A stretch of 64,000 nucleotides of DNA from Planktomarina sp. GTDB lineage: Bacteria; Pseudomonadota; Alphaproteobacteria; Rhodobacterales; Rhodobacteraceae. The stretch lies in NCBI GenBank assembly GCA_016780825.1, contig JADHLF010000004.1:1-64000 (forward strand). Reading direction: 5' to 3'. The notes under the pieces are model-generated. The model was given only the letters and a program-made list of their open reading frames with translations. It was not told where the DNA came from and ran no database searches. The translations under genes were made by a program, and so were the position numbers. Below are positions 17,159 through 25,164 of this stretch, one piece after another (the stretch's first letter is position 1; the number at the start of each line of letters is the position of its first letter).

Positions 17159-17992
17159 CTATCCGACGAAGGCTTTCTCGATCACATAGTCGCCCGGATC
17201 GGAATTGGCCCCCTCGCGCAGACCATAGGCCTCAAGAATGCGTTTCATATCCGTGTTCAACCCCATGGATCCGCAGACCATTGCGCGGTCATTCTCAGCG
17301 TTGAAATCTGCAATTCCCAGATCCGCAAATAGGGTTCCGTCTTCTAACAAAGTGGTGATACGGCCCATCTTTGCTGAGGGCTCGCGTGTGGTGGTGGGGT
17401 AATAGATCAGCTTGGATTGTGCCTCTTCGCCCACCAATATATCGTTTTTCGTCTCTTCAATCAGCTCTTGGCCAAACTTAAGCTCCGCCACATCGCGGCA
17501 GCTGTGGGTTAAAATCACCTGTTCAAAGCGCTCATAGGTTTCTGGCTCGCGCAGGAGTGAGGCAAAGGGGGCAATGCCGGTGCCGGTTGAGAAGAACCAA
17601 ATGCGTTTGGCCGGGGTCAGGGCATCATGCACCAATGTACCGACCGGTTTGGGCCGCAAGATCACTTGATCGCCGGGCATAATGTGCTGCAATTTGCGGG
17701 TGAGCGGGCCGTCTTTGACCTTGATGGAATAAAATTGCAAGGTTTCATCCCAGGCTGGTGAGGCTATGGAATAGGCGCGCAGCAGCGGTTTTTGCTTGCC
17801 GGTTACAGGATCAGGGTCGCTCATCACCCCAATCATCACGAACTCACCAGAGCGAAATCGCAAAGAGGGGGGACGTGTGACGCGGAAGCGAAACAGGCTG
17901 TCGGTGTAATGCTCAACCTCTGTGACGGTTTGGGCGTCAGGCAGGATTGCGGGTGTTGCGGTACTCAGTGTCACGGTGCGTTGCTCAGTCAT
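17159..17992 (-). CDS. fpr: Ferredoxin/flavodoxin--NADP reductase
   Basis: A 277-residue FAD enzyme of the bacterial FPR type. FAD binding is shown by LLRAYSIASPAWDETLQFYS (about residues 78-97), NADP binding by FFSTGTGIAPFASLLREPE and MVCGSMGLNTDM, and the C-terminus ends in VIEKAFVG, typical of subclass I bacterial FPRs. It moves electrons between NADPH and ferredoxin or flavodoxin. It lies 39 bases after the DUF934 gene on the same strand, at the end of the sulfate-assimilation cluster, where it could supply reduced ferredoxin for the sulfite reductase. Confidence 0.93.
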   Translation of the reverse strand: MTEQRTVTLSTATPAILPDAQTVTEVEHYTDSLFRFRVTRPPSLRFRSGEFVMIGVMSDPDPVTGKQKPLLRAYSIASPAWDETLQFYSIKVKDGPLTRKLQHIMPGDQVILRPKPVGTLVHDALTPAKRIWFFSTGTGIAPFASLLREPETYERFEQVILTHSCRDVAELKFGQELIEETKNDILVGEEAQSKLIYYPTTTREPSAKMGRITTLLEDGTLFADLGIADFNAENDRAMVCGSMGLNTDMKRILEAYGLREGANSDPGDYVIEKAFVG

Positions 17993-18031
17993 TTAGGGTC
18001 CCTGCTGGTCTATTCGGTCAAAAGCAGAAGT

Positions 18032-18442
18032 TCAATTGCGGCTTTCGACATAATGTTGCGATGAGCCCGCAGGCCGGCGCAGGCGCGCTTGGTAATCATG
18101 GGCGCGCCAATCGGCGCGGGCCAGCCATTGGCATTCGGGCTGCCGCGCGGCTAAGTCTTGCGGAATTTCAACATCATCGAATCCAGCGCGCCGCGCCATC
18201 GCGTATTGATCGGACAGCACATAGCCGGCGAGCCTGAGGTGCCCGCGATAGCCGCTTTGGCGCAACCTTGCCGCCAACGTAAAGCCGCGCCCATCGGAAA
18301 AGCTGGCCAGAGTGATGCGAATGGAGCGCCGCTGAAGCAGCTCAGCGGTAATATCCTTTGGGTCAAAGTCGGATGATAAATCCGCCGCTATTGTGCGGGT
18401 CTCTTCGAGTGCAAAGCCTTGGTCATTGACGACAACTGTCAT
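18032..18442 (-). CDS. DUF934 family protein of sulfur assimilation cluster
   Basis: A 136-residue protein with the DUF934 signatures SIRITLASFSDGRGFTLAAR, LRQSGYRGHLRLAGYVLSDQ and the C-terminal YQARLRRPAGS. DUF934 genes are typically fused to or next to cysI/cysH-type genes in proteobacteria, but their role in sulfite reduction is not defined. The ATG at 18442 is chosen because it follows cysH by 7 bases. The C-terminus is slightly unusual in ending SSQHYVESRN. Confidence 0.85.
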   Translation of the reverse strand: MTVVVNDQGFALEETRTIAADLSSDFDPKDITAELLQRRSIRITLASFSDGRGFTLAARLRQSGYRGHLRLAGYVLSDQYAMARRAGFDDVEIPQDLAARQPECQWLARADWRAHDYQARLRRPAGSSQHYVESRN

Positions 18443-18449
18443 GGGATCC

Positions 18450-19172
18450 TCATAAGTTTTTGGGCGTGGCGGGCAAATGAATGCCGCATTCGGTTTTGGA
18501 GTGCCCAGGCCAACGGCCGGCACGGGCATCCATGCCGGGCGGCGCGCGATAGGTGCAAGGGGCGCAACCAATTGAGGGGTAGCCTTGATCGGTCAAAGGA
18601 TGCCGCGGCAGGTTATGGGTCTCAAAATAGGCATTGATATCCTGCCGGCTCCAATGGGCGAGGGGGTTCAACTTGAGTCGCCCTGCCGCATCGGCCTCCC
18701 AAATGGCCATCTCCGCGCGGCTGGCCGATTGATGCCGTTTGCGGCCCGTAATCCAAGCCGCATAGGGCGCCAGCGCGCGCTGTAGGGGGGCCACCTTGCG
18801 CAGAGTGCAGCACGCATCCGTATTTGATTGATGCAGCAGGCCTTCGGTGTCTTGCAAGAACAAGTCGCCCGGATCTGGAGAAATATGAATGACATTCTCA
18901 AGGCCGAGGTGTTTTGTCAGATCTTTTTGATAGCTTAGCGTCGCGCGAAAGAGCATCAACGTGTCGATGAAGAGCACGGGCGTTTTGGGTGCGATATGCG
19001 CCACCATATGGAGCAAGATCGCTGACTCTGCGCCAAAAGCGCTCACCAGAGCAATTTTTTGCGACAAGAGGGTAAGCGCAGGCTTCAAAATTTCCAAAGG
19101 ATCGCGCTGTGCATCGCGGCGGTTGAGCAGAGCAAGCCGGGCATCCAGGGGCATTTCATTCAGGTAAGGCAT
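18450..19172 (-). CDS. cysH: Assimilatory APS/PAPS reductase (Fe-S type)
   Basis: A 240-residue reductase of the thioredoxin-dependent PAPS/APS reductase family. The PP-loop-like part has LVSAFGAESAILLHMVAHI and PVLFIDTLMLFRATLSYQ. The Cys-Cys pair in DACCTLRKVAPLQRAL and the later GCAPCT give the four-cysteine pattern of a 4Fe-4S cluster, which points to APS (adenylyl sulfate) as substrate, and the C-terminal KTECGIH holds the catalytic Cys. It starts 3 bases after the sulfite reductase stop in the cys operon. Confidence 0.93.
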   Translation of the reverse strand: MPYLNEMPLDARLALLNRRDAQRDPLEILKPALTLLSQKIALVSAFGAESAILLHMVAHIAPKTPVLFIDTLMLFRATLSYQKDLTKHLGLENVIHISPDPGDLFLQDTEGLLHQSNTDACCTLRKVAPLQRALAPYAAWITGRKRHQSASRAEMAIWEADAAGRLKLNPLAHWSRQDINAYFETHNLPRHPLTDQGYPSIGCAPCTYRAPPGMDARAGRWPGHSKTECGIHLPATPKNL

Positions 19173-19175
19173 GGC

Positions 19176-20840
19176 TCATGCGGCCTTTCTTGACTGCGGG
19201 TAGAGAAGCGCTTTGAAGGGCTCGAGGCCCAGACGACGATAGGCCGCCAGAAAGCTCTCACTCGGGTCTATGCGCAGCTGCAGATAGCCCAGCACCAATC
19301 GTTCAATCGCCGGAACGATCTCATCGGCGCCGAAACCCGGGCCCGCACGGGTGCCAATTTCAGCGTCAGCACCCGCATCGCCGCCAAGGGTAATTTGATA
19401 GCTCTCAACCCCGGCTTTCTCAAGGCCCAAAATGCCGATGTGCCCGACATGGTGATGGCCGCAAGCATTGATGCAGCCTGAAATTTTGAGTTTCAACGGT
19501 CCTATGTCATGTTCTAGTTTTAGCGCCTGAAAACGGGTTGCAATCTGCTGGGCCACCGGAATGGAGCGCGCGGTGGCCAAGGCGCAGTAATCCATGCCGG
19601 GGCAGGCGATAATGTCGGATATCAACCCGATATTGGCGGTCGCCAAATCCGCCTGCCGCAGCGCGTGATAGACTTGGGGCAAATCCGCACGATGAACATG
19701 GGGCAAAATCACGTTTTGCTCATGAGAAATACGCAGTTCATCATGGCCAAAATCGCGGGCGATGTCTGCCAAAGCGCGCATTTGCGCCGCGCTGGCGTCC
19801 CCCGGGGTTGCGCCGGACTTTTTCAGACTTACAGAGACGATTGCATAGTTCGGCACTTTATGAGCGGTGATATTCGTGTCCAACCAGGCCCGAAAGGCCG
19901 GGGATTGCGGCAGGCCGTGATCGGCCGCAATCGGCGCGCCTGCGGATTTGAACTTTGGCGGTTCAAAATGCCGCTCAATGTCTTTTAACAGCCGCAAATC
20001 GGCACCCAAAAACGCAGGTTTAAGTCTGGCAAACTGCGCCTCTACCCGCTGCTTTATCGCATCGATCCCATGCTCATGGGTGGTGATCTTTATCCGGGCT
20101 TTGTATTTGTTATCGCGCCGTCCAAGCAGGTTATAGGTGCTGACGACGGCCTCCAAATAGGGCAAGATATCTTCCAAAGCGACAAAGGGCGACAGGGTCT
20201 TGCCAATCATGGGCGTGCGCCCCAACCCCCCACCGACGATCACTTCAAACCCAAGCCGCTCATCTTGCAAGGTCATGCGCAGACCAATGTCATGCGCCTG
20301 AGTTACGGCGCGGTCATGGGGGCTGCCTGTGACGGCAATCTTGAATTTGCGCGGCAAAAATTGAAACTCTGGATGATCGGTCGACCATTGGCGGATCAGC
20401 TCGGCGATGGGGCGAGGGTCGGCAATTTCATCGGCCGCGGCGCCTGCGAAATGATCTGCTGTGACATTGCGGATGGTGTTGCCACTGGTTTGGATGGCGT
20501 GCATCTCCACGTCAGCCAAAGCCTGCAATATGTCGGGCACCTCCTCGAGTTTCGGCCAGTTAAATTGAATGTTTTGCCGCGTGGTGAAATGGCCATAACC
20601 TTTGTCCCAGCGCTCCGCGATCATTGCCAGCTGATGCATTTGCCGGCTGTTCAGGGTGCCATAGGGAATGGCGACCCGCAACATATAGGCATGCAGCTGC
20701 AAATATAACCCGTTCATGAGGCGTAGGGGTTTGAACTCCTCTTCGCTGAGACTGCCATCCAGACGGCGGGCCACCTGCGCGCGAAACTGCGCCACGCGCT
20801 CTGCGACGAATGCGTGATCAAAATTGGAATAGTGATACAT
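19176..20840 (-). CDS. Siroheme sulfite (nitrite/sulfite) reductase, CysI-like
   Basis: A 554-residue hemoprotein of the nitrite/sulfite reductase family. It contains two ferredoxin-like half domains (GLYLQLHAYMLRVAIPYGTL; YGHFTTRQNIQFNWPKLEEV) and the siroheme/4Fe-4S cysteines in CPGMDYCALATARS and SGCINACGHHHVGHIGILGL. The neighbours cysH, cysG and DUF934 say that it reduces sulfite to sulfide. It is the ferredoxin-linked single-subunit type, as no cysJ is seen. The start at 20840 has AGGAGATTT upstream and leaves 1 base after the DUF2849 stop. Confidence 0.93.
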   Translation of the reverse strand: MYHYSNFDHAFVAERVAQFRAQVARRLDGSLSEEEFKPLRLMNGLYLQLHAYMLRVAIPYGTLNSRQMHQLAMIAERWDKGYGHFTTRQNIQFNWPKLEEVPDILQALADVEMHAIQTSGNTIRNVTADHFAGAAADEIADPRPIAELIRQWSTDHPEFQFLPRKFKIAVTGSPHDRAVTQAHDIGLRMTLQDERLGFEVIVGGGLGRTPMIGKTLSPFVALEDILPYLEAVVSTYNLLGRRDNKYKARIKITTHEHGIDAIKQRVEAQFARLKPAFLGADLRLLKDIERHFEPPKFKSAGAPIAADHGLPQSPAFRAWLDTNITAHKVPNYAIVSVSLKKSGATPGDASAAQMRALADIARDFGHDELRISHEQNVILPHVHRADLPQVYHALRQADLATANIGLISDIIACPGMDYCALATARSIPVAQQIATRFQALKLEHDIGPLKLKISGCINACGHHHVGHIGILGLEKAGVESYQITLGGDAGADAEIGTRAGPGFGADEIVPAIERLVLGYLQLRIDPSESFLAAYRRLGLEPFKALLYPQSRKAA

Positions 20841-20841
20841 C

Positions 20842-21138
20842 CTAAATCTCCTGTTTTCCGTGGCGGTAATTGGACGGGCCGGTGCTGCGATGCGTCTCGC
20901 GGAAATGGCTGGGCCTTGGGCCGCCGGGCTCAACTGTGACATCGCTGAGATAGGCGCCGACCACGACATTGGCCTGCCCCTGGGCAAAGGCCAGACTCGC
21001 GCGCGCCAAATCGCGGTCTGTAATCACTGAAGCCTTGGTCAATTCTGGGGTCCAGCTCTGCGCAAAGCGCAGGTAAACCACTTCTCCTGACCTTAAATCA
21101 TTGGCGGTGACGATTTGTGCAATTTGCGTTAAAGACAT
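20842..21138 (-). CDS. DUF2849 family protein
   Basis: A 98-residue protein starting MSLTQIAQIVTANDLRSGEVVYLRF, then LTKASVITDRDLARASLAFA and YLSDVTVEPGGPRPSHFRET, the pattern of DUF2849. This family is found almost only in alphaproteobacteria between cysG and the sulfite reductase gene. Its function is unknown; a small accessory or electron-transfer role is conceivable only from context. Its start overlaps the cysG stop by 10 bases. Confidence 0.85.
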   Translation of the reverse strand: MSLTQIAQIVTANDLRSGEVVYLRFAQSWTPELTKASVITDRDLARASLAFAQGQANVVVGAYLSDVTVEPGGPRPSHFRETHRSTGPSNYRHGKQEI

Positions 21139-22523
21139 AGATCGGCCTCCCGAGGTTGAAAAACATGCTCCGCAGCCGACTGAGGCGAAATTCCATAGAG
21201 CAACACGGCCGGTCCGGCCATATCCTGGAGCGCCTCAGTTAGGGCGTTGAGCGCGGCGGCTCGGATGACTTGTTCGGGGCGTGAGCTGTTTTCGATGATG
21301 CTGACCGGCGTGAGCGGATCGGCCCCATGCATCAGCAGGCGCCCCTGAATGAAACGCGCGGCTTTTTTGCCCATATAGATCGCCGCGACCGCGCCCGGTT
21401 TGGCCAAGGCGCGCCAATCTTGCTCTGCATATCCGGCCATATCGTGGCCTGTGATCCACCGGAGCTGGGCGTTGCGCCCGCGTCGGGTCAAGCTGCGCCC
21501 CACGGCCGCGGCGGCCGCTGAGGCCGCGGTGATGCCCGGTATAATGCTGAAGGAAATGTCATGGGCGGCAATCGCCTCTATTTCCTCATCTAACCGACCA
21601 AAAACGGTTGGATCACCGGACTTTAACCGCACCACCTGCGCGCCCTGCGCTGCATGGTCAATCATCAATTGATGGATGTCCTCTTGTGCCATAGCCGGGC
21701 CAAAGCCGGTCTTGCCGACCTCGATCATGGTGGCCTCACGACGCGCCAGCTCTAGGATGCGACGATCGACCAGTCGATCATACAAGATCACATCGGCTTC
21801 ATGCAGCAAAACCCGAGCTTTATGGGTCAGCAGGGTGGGATCGCCCGGGCCTGCGCCGACGAAATCCACATGACCTTGCTTGGGGCTTGCGTCTTGAAAT
21901 TTCGCGAGCAATTCACTCAAAGCCCGTTTGGCGCCCTCGACGCCCGCTGCGTCATAGGCGGCGGGGCCTTTGGAGAAATAAAAGCTGCTCCAAAAATCTC
22001 GGCGGAGACGGCCAAAGGGCAGTGCCTGCGCCAGGGATCGAAAGCTCTGACCAATGCGGGCCAATGCGCCAAGGTTTTGCGGCAAGCGCTCTTCGACGTC
22101 GCGTTTTATGGCCCGTGCAACCACCGGCGCGGTGCCTTCGGTGCCAATGGCCACGATGACCGGATCGCGGTCAACAATCGCGGGGGTGATAAATTGTGAC
22201 TGCTGTAAATTATCGACCCAGTTAAACCATGTGCCCGCGGCACGGGCGATGTCTTGGGTGCATCTGTCGCGGCTGTCATCTTCGCTTGCCGCATAGATCA
22301 GCTGCGCCTGACGCGCGCGGCTCAGGCTCAGCGGAGCCCTTGAAATTTTCAACCGACCCTCTTGTTCCCAAGTTTGGATTTGCACCTCTGGGGCGGGATC
22401 ATAGACTGTGATGTCCGCGTCGGTTTTGAGCAAAAGGCGCAATTTGGCAACCGCCGCGGCTCCCCCGCCCACCACGGCGATTGGCTTCTGGGCTACATTC
22501 AGAAAAACGGGAAAATGTTTCAT
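21129..22523 (-). CDS. cysG: Siroheme synthase, multifunctional
   Basis: A 464-residue fusion making siroheme for the sulfite reductase. The N-terminal dehydrogenase/ferrochelatase domain has the NAD-binding VVGGGAAAVAKLRLLL (residues 17-32) and LIYAASEDDSRDRCTQDIAR. The C-terminal SAM uroporphyrinogen-III methyltransferase domain starts VDFVGAGPGDPTLLTHKARV (about 220) and has VRLKSGDPTVFGR and IPGITAASAAAAAVG. It is first in the minus-strand operon and divergent from an Lrp-type regulator. Confidence 0.94.
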   Translation of the reverse strand: MKHFPVFLNVAQKPIAVVGGGAAAVAKLRLLLKTDADITVYDPAPEVQIQTWEQEGRLKISRAPLSLSRARQAQLIYAASEDDSRDRCTQDIARAAGTWFNWVDNLQQSQFITPAIVDRDPVIVAIGTEGTAPVVARAIKRDVEERLPQNLGALARIGQSFRSLAQALPFGRLRRDFWSSFYFSKGPAAYDAAGVEGAKRALSELLAKFQDASPKQGHVDFVGAGPGDPTLLTHKARVLLHEADVILYDRLVDRRILELARREATMIEVGKTGFGPAMAQEDIHQLMIDHAAQGAQVVRLKSGDPTVFGRLDEEIEAIAAHDISFSIIPGITAASAAAAAVGRSLTRRGRNAQLRWITGHDMAGYAEQDWRALAKPGAVAAIYMGKKAARFIQGRLLMHGADPLTPVSIIENSSRPEQVIRAAALNALTEALQDMAGPAVLLYGISPQSAAEHVFQPREADLCL

Positions 22524-22541
22524 TATTTTGCCTCCATTGAC

Positions 22542-22559
22542 ATAATATTAGAAAATTAT
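22542..22559. promoter_or_regulatory. AT-rich palindrome between cysG and Lrp-type regulator
   Basis: ATAAT (22542-22546) and ATTAT (22555-22559) form an inverted repeat with an A-rich 8-base centre, within the 131-base divergent spacer. Lrp/AsnC proteins favour AT-rich degenerate palindromes, so this is a candidate site; support is positional only. Confidence 0.35.
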
Positions 22560-22654
22560 CCTAGCGTTTGGCCAGATACCTGCGATAATAAGGATGAAAT
22601 CTTCGGAACCCGGCGGGATATGCACGCTCGTTCTCATGTGAAAGGAAAAATCGG

Positions 22655-23122
22655 ATGACTGTTCGTCTGGATGTGGTGGATCGTAAAATTTTATCTGAGC
22701 TGCAAAAGGATGCCAGCCGGTCCCTAGATGACATTGCAAAACAAATTGGGGCATCCAAGACGCCCGTTTGGAACAGAATCAAGAAATTGCGCGAAGCGGG
22801 GGTGATCAAACGGACCACGGTTGAGCTGGATGCTGAGGCGCTTGGCTTTGAAGCCTGCTTTTTTGTGCTGATCCGCACCTCCGAACATGAGGCCGATTGG
22901 CAAGATCGCTTTCTCACCGCGCTGCAAAACCGCCCTGAAGTGCTTGAAGCGCATCGTTTGGCGGGGGAGATTGACTATATTTTAAAAGTCATTGTGCCCA
23001 ATGCGCGCGCATATGACAAATTTTACCAAGCACTTATCTCGGACGTGCGGGTGTTCAACGTCACCGCACTTTTGAGTATGGAGGAGTTGAAATCTGGCGG
23101 CGGATTGAACCTCGATCTTTAG
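22655..23122 (+). CDS. Lrp/AsnC-family transcriptional regulator
   Basis: A 155-residue regulator with an N-terminal winged helix (LDVVDRKILSELQKDASRSL; IGASKTPVWNRIKKLREAGV; residues 5-50) and a C-terminal RAM/AsnC ligand domain (VLEAHRLAGEIDYILKVIVP; LISDVRVFNVTALLSMEELK). AAAGGA precedes the ATG. It is divergent from cysG, so control of the sulfate-assimilation operon, with cysteine or methionine as a possible effector, is a reasonable inference. No gene follows on the same strand before the tRNAs. Confidence 0.9.
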   Translation: MTVRLDVVDRKILSELQKDASRSLDDIAKQIGASKTPVWNRIKKLREAGVIKRTTVELDAEALGFEACFFVLIRTSEHEADWQDRFLTALQNRPEVLEAHRLAGEIDYILKVIVPNARAYDKFYQALISDVRVFNVTALLSMEELKSGGGLNLDL

Positions 23123-23214
23123 GACGCGCGGCGTTGATGCTTTGGCTCGGCTGCGCCAAATAGGGCCGTTGGTGAAAGAAATGCAAAATAATGGCCAAAA
23201 GCTCTTCGTGCCGC

Positions 23215-23243
23215 TTGACGCTGCCGGGCGGCTTGCATAGAGA
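23215..23243 (+). promoter_or_regulatory. Promoter of the tRNA-Asp pair
   Basis: TTGACG (23215-23220), a 17-base spacer and TAGAGA (23238-23243) lie about 30 bases before the first tRNA-Asp gene. Confidence 0.5.
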
Positions 23244-23271
23244 ACCCTCAGTCCTACAAGACACACAGTTG

Positions 23272-23348
23272 GCGGTTGTAGCTCAGTTGGTTAGAGTACC
23301 GGCCTGTCACGCCGGGGGTCGCGGGTTCGAGCCCCGTCAACCGCGCCA
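23272..23348 (+). tRNA. tRNA-Asp (anticodon GTC), copy 1
   Basis: GCGGTTG pairs with CAACCGC in the acceptor stem; the anticodon stem CCGGC/GCCGG encloses CTGTCAC, giving GTC. The T-loop is TTCGAGC and the CCA is encoded. It is identical to the copy at 23373. Confidence 0.96.
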
Positions 23349-23372
23349 CTGTGAGATTGTAAAGACCGATGC

Positions 23373-23449
23373 GCGGTTGTAGCTCAGTTGGTTAGAGTAC
23401 CGGCCTGTCACGCCGGGGGTCGCGGGTTCGAGCCCCGTCAACCGCGCCA
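23373..23449 (+). tRNA. tRNA-Asp (anticodon GTC), copy 2
   Basis: It has the same 77-base sequence as the copy at 23272, starting 101 bases further on, with only 24 bases between the two genes. The run of five T directly after CCA may help termination. Both were probably made from one transcript. Confidence 0.96.
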
Positions 23450-23498
23450 TTTTTCTCAAAATTTCAAGACTATAAAGAAATCCGACGGCAGGGCGGTT

Positions 23499-24881
23499 TT
23501 ATCCATAGAGCTTGTGTAAAATTCGCGCCCAGCTGCGAATACCTTTATGAAAGCTCCGCAGGTCGTATTTCTCATTTGGACTATGAATGGCGTCATTGTC
23601 GCGGGCAAAGCCAATCAACATCGCATCCATCCCAAGAATCGATTTGAAATGTCCGGCGATGGGGATCGACCCGCCGCATCCCACAAATGCGGCCGGATTG
23701 GGCCACTCATCGGAGAGCGCCGCCCGTGCCGCATCAAAGGCCGGATGGGTGGTGGACATTTCAGACCCGGCGGAGGCGCCATGGGGTTTGAAGGTGACGC
23801 TGCAATCGGCGGACAAGAGGGCGCGCACCATCGCACGGAAGTTCTCGCGGATCACATGGGGGTCTTGCTGGCCAACCAAACGAAACGAGATTTTCGCATG
23901 GGCTTGGCTTGGCAAAACAGTTTTAAATCCTGCGCCTGTATAGCCGCTCCACATGCCATTCACCTCACAGGTCGGGCGCGACCAGATCATTTCCAGCGCG
24001 CTGCGTCCCTGTTCTCCGGCCAGATCAGACAGATCCACCTGGCCTAGAAATCCGTCTTGATCGAAGTTGAGCCCCTCCCATTGCGCGGCAATCTCTGCGG
24101 GCAGCTCTGGCACCCCGTCATAAAATCCCGGCACGGTAATGCGGCCTTGGTCGTCATGCAAAGCCGCGATGATCTTTGCCAAGACCCGGGAGGGATTCAT
24201 GGCTGGCCCACCATACATGCCCGAGTGCAGATCCTTGGACGGGCCGGTGATGGTCAATTCTTCGCCCAAAAGTCCCCGCAGGCGGGTGACAATTGCAGGT
24301 GTGTCATCACCGAAGAGCCCGGTGTCACAAATCATCGCAACATCCGCGGTCAATTCTTCTGCATTCTCCTGCATGAAGGGCACCAATGAGGGGGAGCCCG
24401 ATTCCTCTTCGCCTTCAAAAAATAGGCTGATTTTGCCGGGCAGGGCGCCATGCACCGCCTTCCAGGCGCGGCAGGCCTCGACGAAGGTCATCAGCTGGCC
24501 TTTGTCATCTGACGCACCGCGGGCGCGGATCACCGGCCCGAGATCGCCCTGTTCCAACGCAGGTTCGAAGGGTGAACGGTCCCAGAGGTCAAGCGGATCA
24601 ACGGGCTGCACGTCGTAATGGCCGTAAAACAACACATGCGGCCCTTCAGAGCCAGCATGGGCCACGACCATCGGATGTCCCGGGGTGGCGCGCTTGCTGG
24701 CGTCAAAGCCGATGGATTTAAGATCCTCAACCAACCAATCGGCGGCTGCGTCACAGTCTTGACGATAGGCTGGATCGGTTGAGATGCTCGGAATGCGCAG
24801 CAACTGGAAGAGATGCTCGGTTGTCTGGTCGATGTGAGCGTCAATGTGAGCCAAAACGGGGTCGAGCACCGCTGCGGACAT
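23499..24881 (-). CDS. M20 family dipeptidase
   Basis: A 460-residue zinc peptidase of the M20 (ArgE/DapE/CNDP-like) family. Metal and catalytic motifs are VLFYGHYDVQPVDPLDLWDR (about residues 82-101), RGASDDKGQLMTFVEA, and FFEGEEESGSPSL with the catalytic Glu pair. The dimerisation lid has LHSGMYGGPAMNP, and a late metal ligand lies in IHSPNEKYDLRSFHKG. Members cut dipeptides or similar amide substrates; the exact substrate cannot be told. The start at 24881 gives the family-typical N-terminus. Confidence 0.9.
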   Translation of the reverse strand: MSAAVLDPVLAHIDAHIDQTTEHLFQLLRIPSISTDPAYRQDCDAAADWLVEDLKSIGFDASKRATPGHPMVVAHAGSEGPHVLFYGHYDVQPVDPLDLWDRSPFEPALEQGDLGPVIRARGASDDKGQLMTFVEACRAWKAVHGALPGKISLFFEGEEESGSPSLVPFMQENAEELTADVAMICDTGLFGDDTPAIVTRLRGLLGEELTITGPSKDLHSGMYGGPAMNPSRVLAKIIAALHDDQGRITVPGFYDGVPELPAEIAAQWEGLNFDQDGFLGQVDLSDLAGEQGRSALEMIWSRPTCEVNGMWSGYTGAGFKTVLPSQAHAKISFRLVGQQDPHVIRENFRAMVRALLSADCSVTFKPHGASAGSEMSTTHPAFDAARAALSDEWPNPAAFVGCGGSIPIAGHFKSILGMDAMLIGFARDNDAIHSPNEKYDLRSFHKGIRSWARILHKLYG

Positions 24882-25164
24882 GGAATCTCCAGACAAATTT
24901 ACGAAGCGAATCTTCTGACCATTGATTGGATATTGGCGCCTATAGTCAAACAAAAACACCGGGTCTTTAGGATCAGTTTATGGCGGTGTCTAAGGTCTTA
25001 CCTTCGGAAGATGTATATTTCTGAGGAAAAAAGGTGGCTAAACCTCGCTTATTGAACCAAATTATAGGCAGAAGCTCTATATTTTTTTAGAGATTATGTT
25101 ATTAATGTTTCATCTGTCCGGTGGCCATTGGGGGCGCCCGGGGGTAATTGCGTAGGGCAGCTCC
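24882..25164. other. Divergent spacer between dipeptidase and RodZ-like gene
   Basis: This is 283 AT-rich bases with no convincing gene. A small inverted repeat (CTCTA with TAGAG around a T-run near 25078-25095) is present. Promoters for both genes must lie here; none is unambiguous. Confidence 0.4.

Noticed and set aside
23191..23382. Open frame running through the first tRNA-Asp
   Set aside because: It is an artefact of the tRNA sequence; the cloverleaf is complete.
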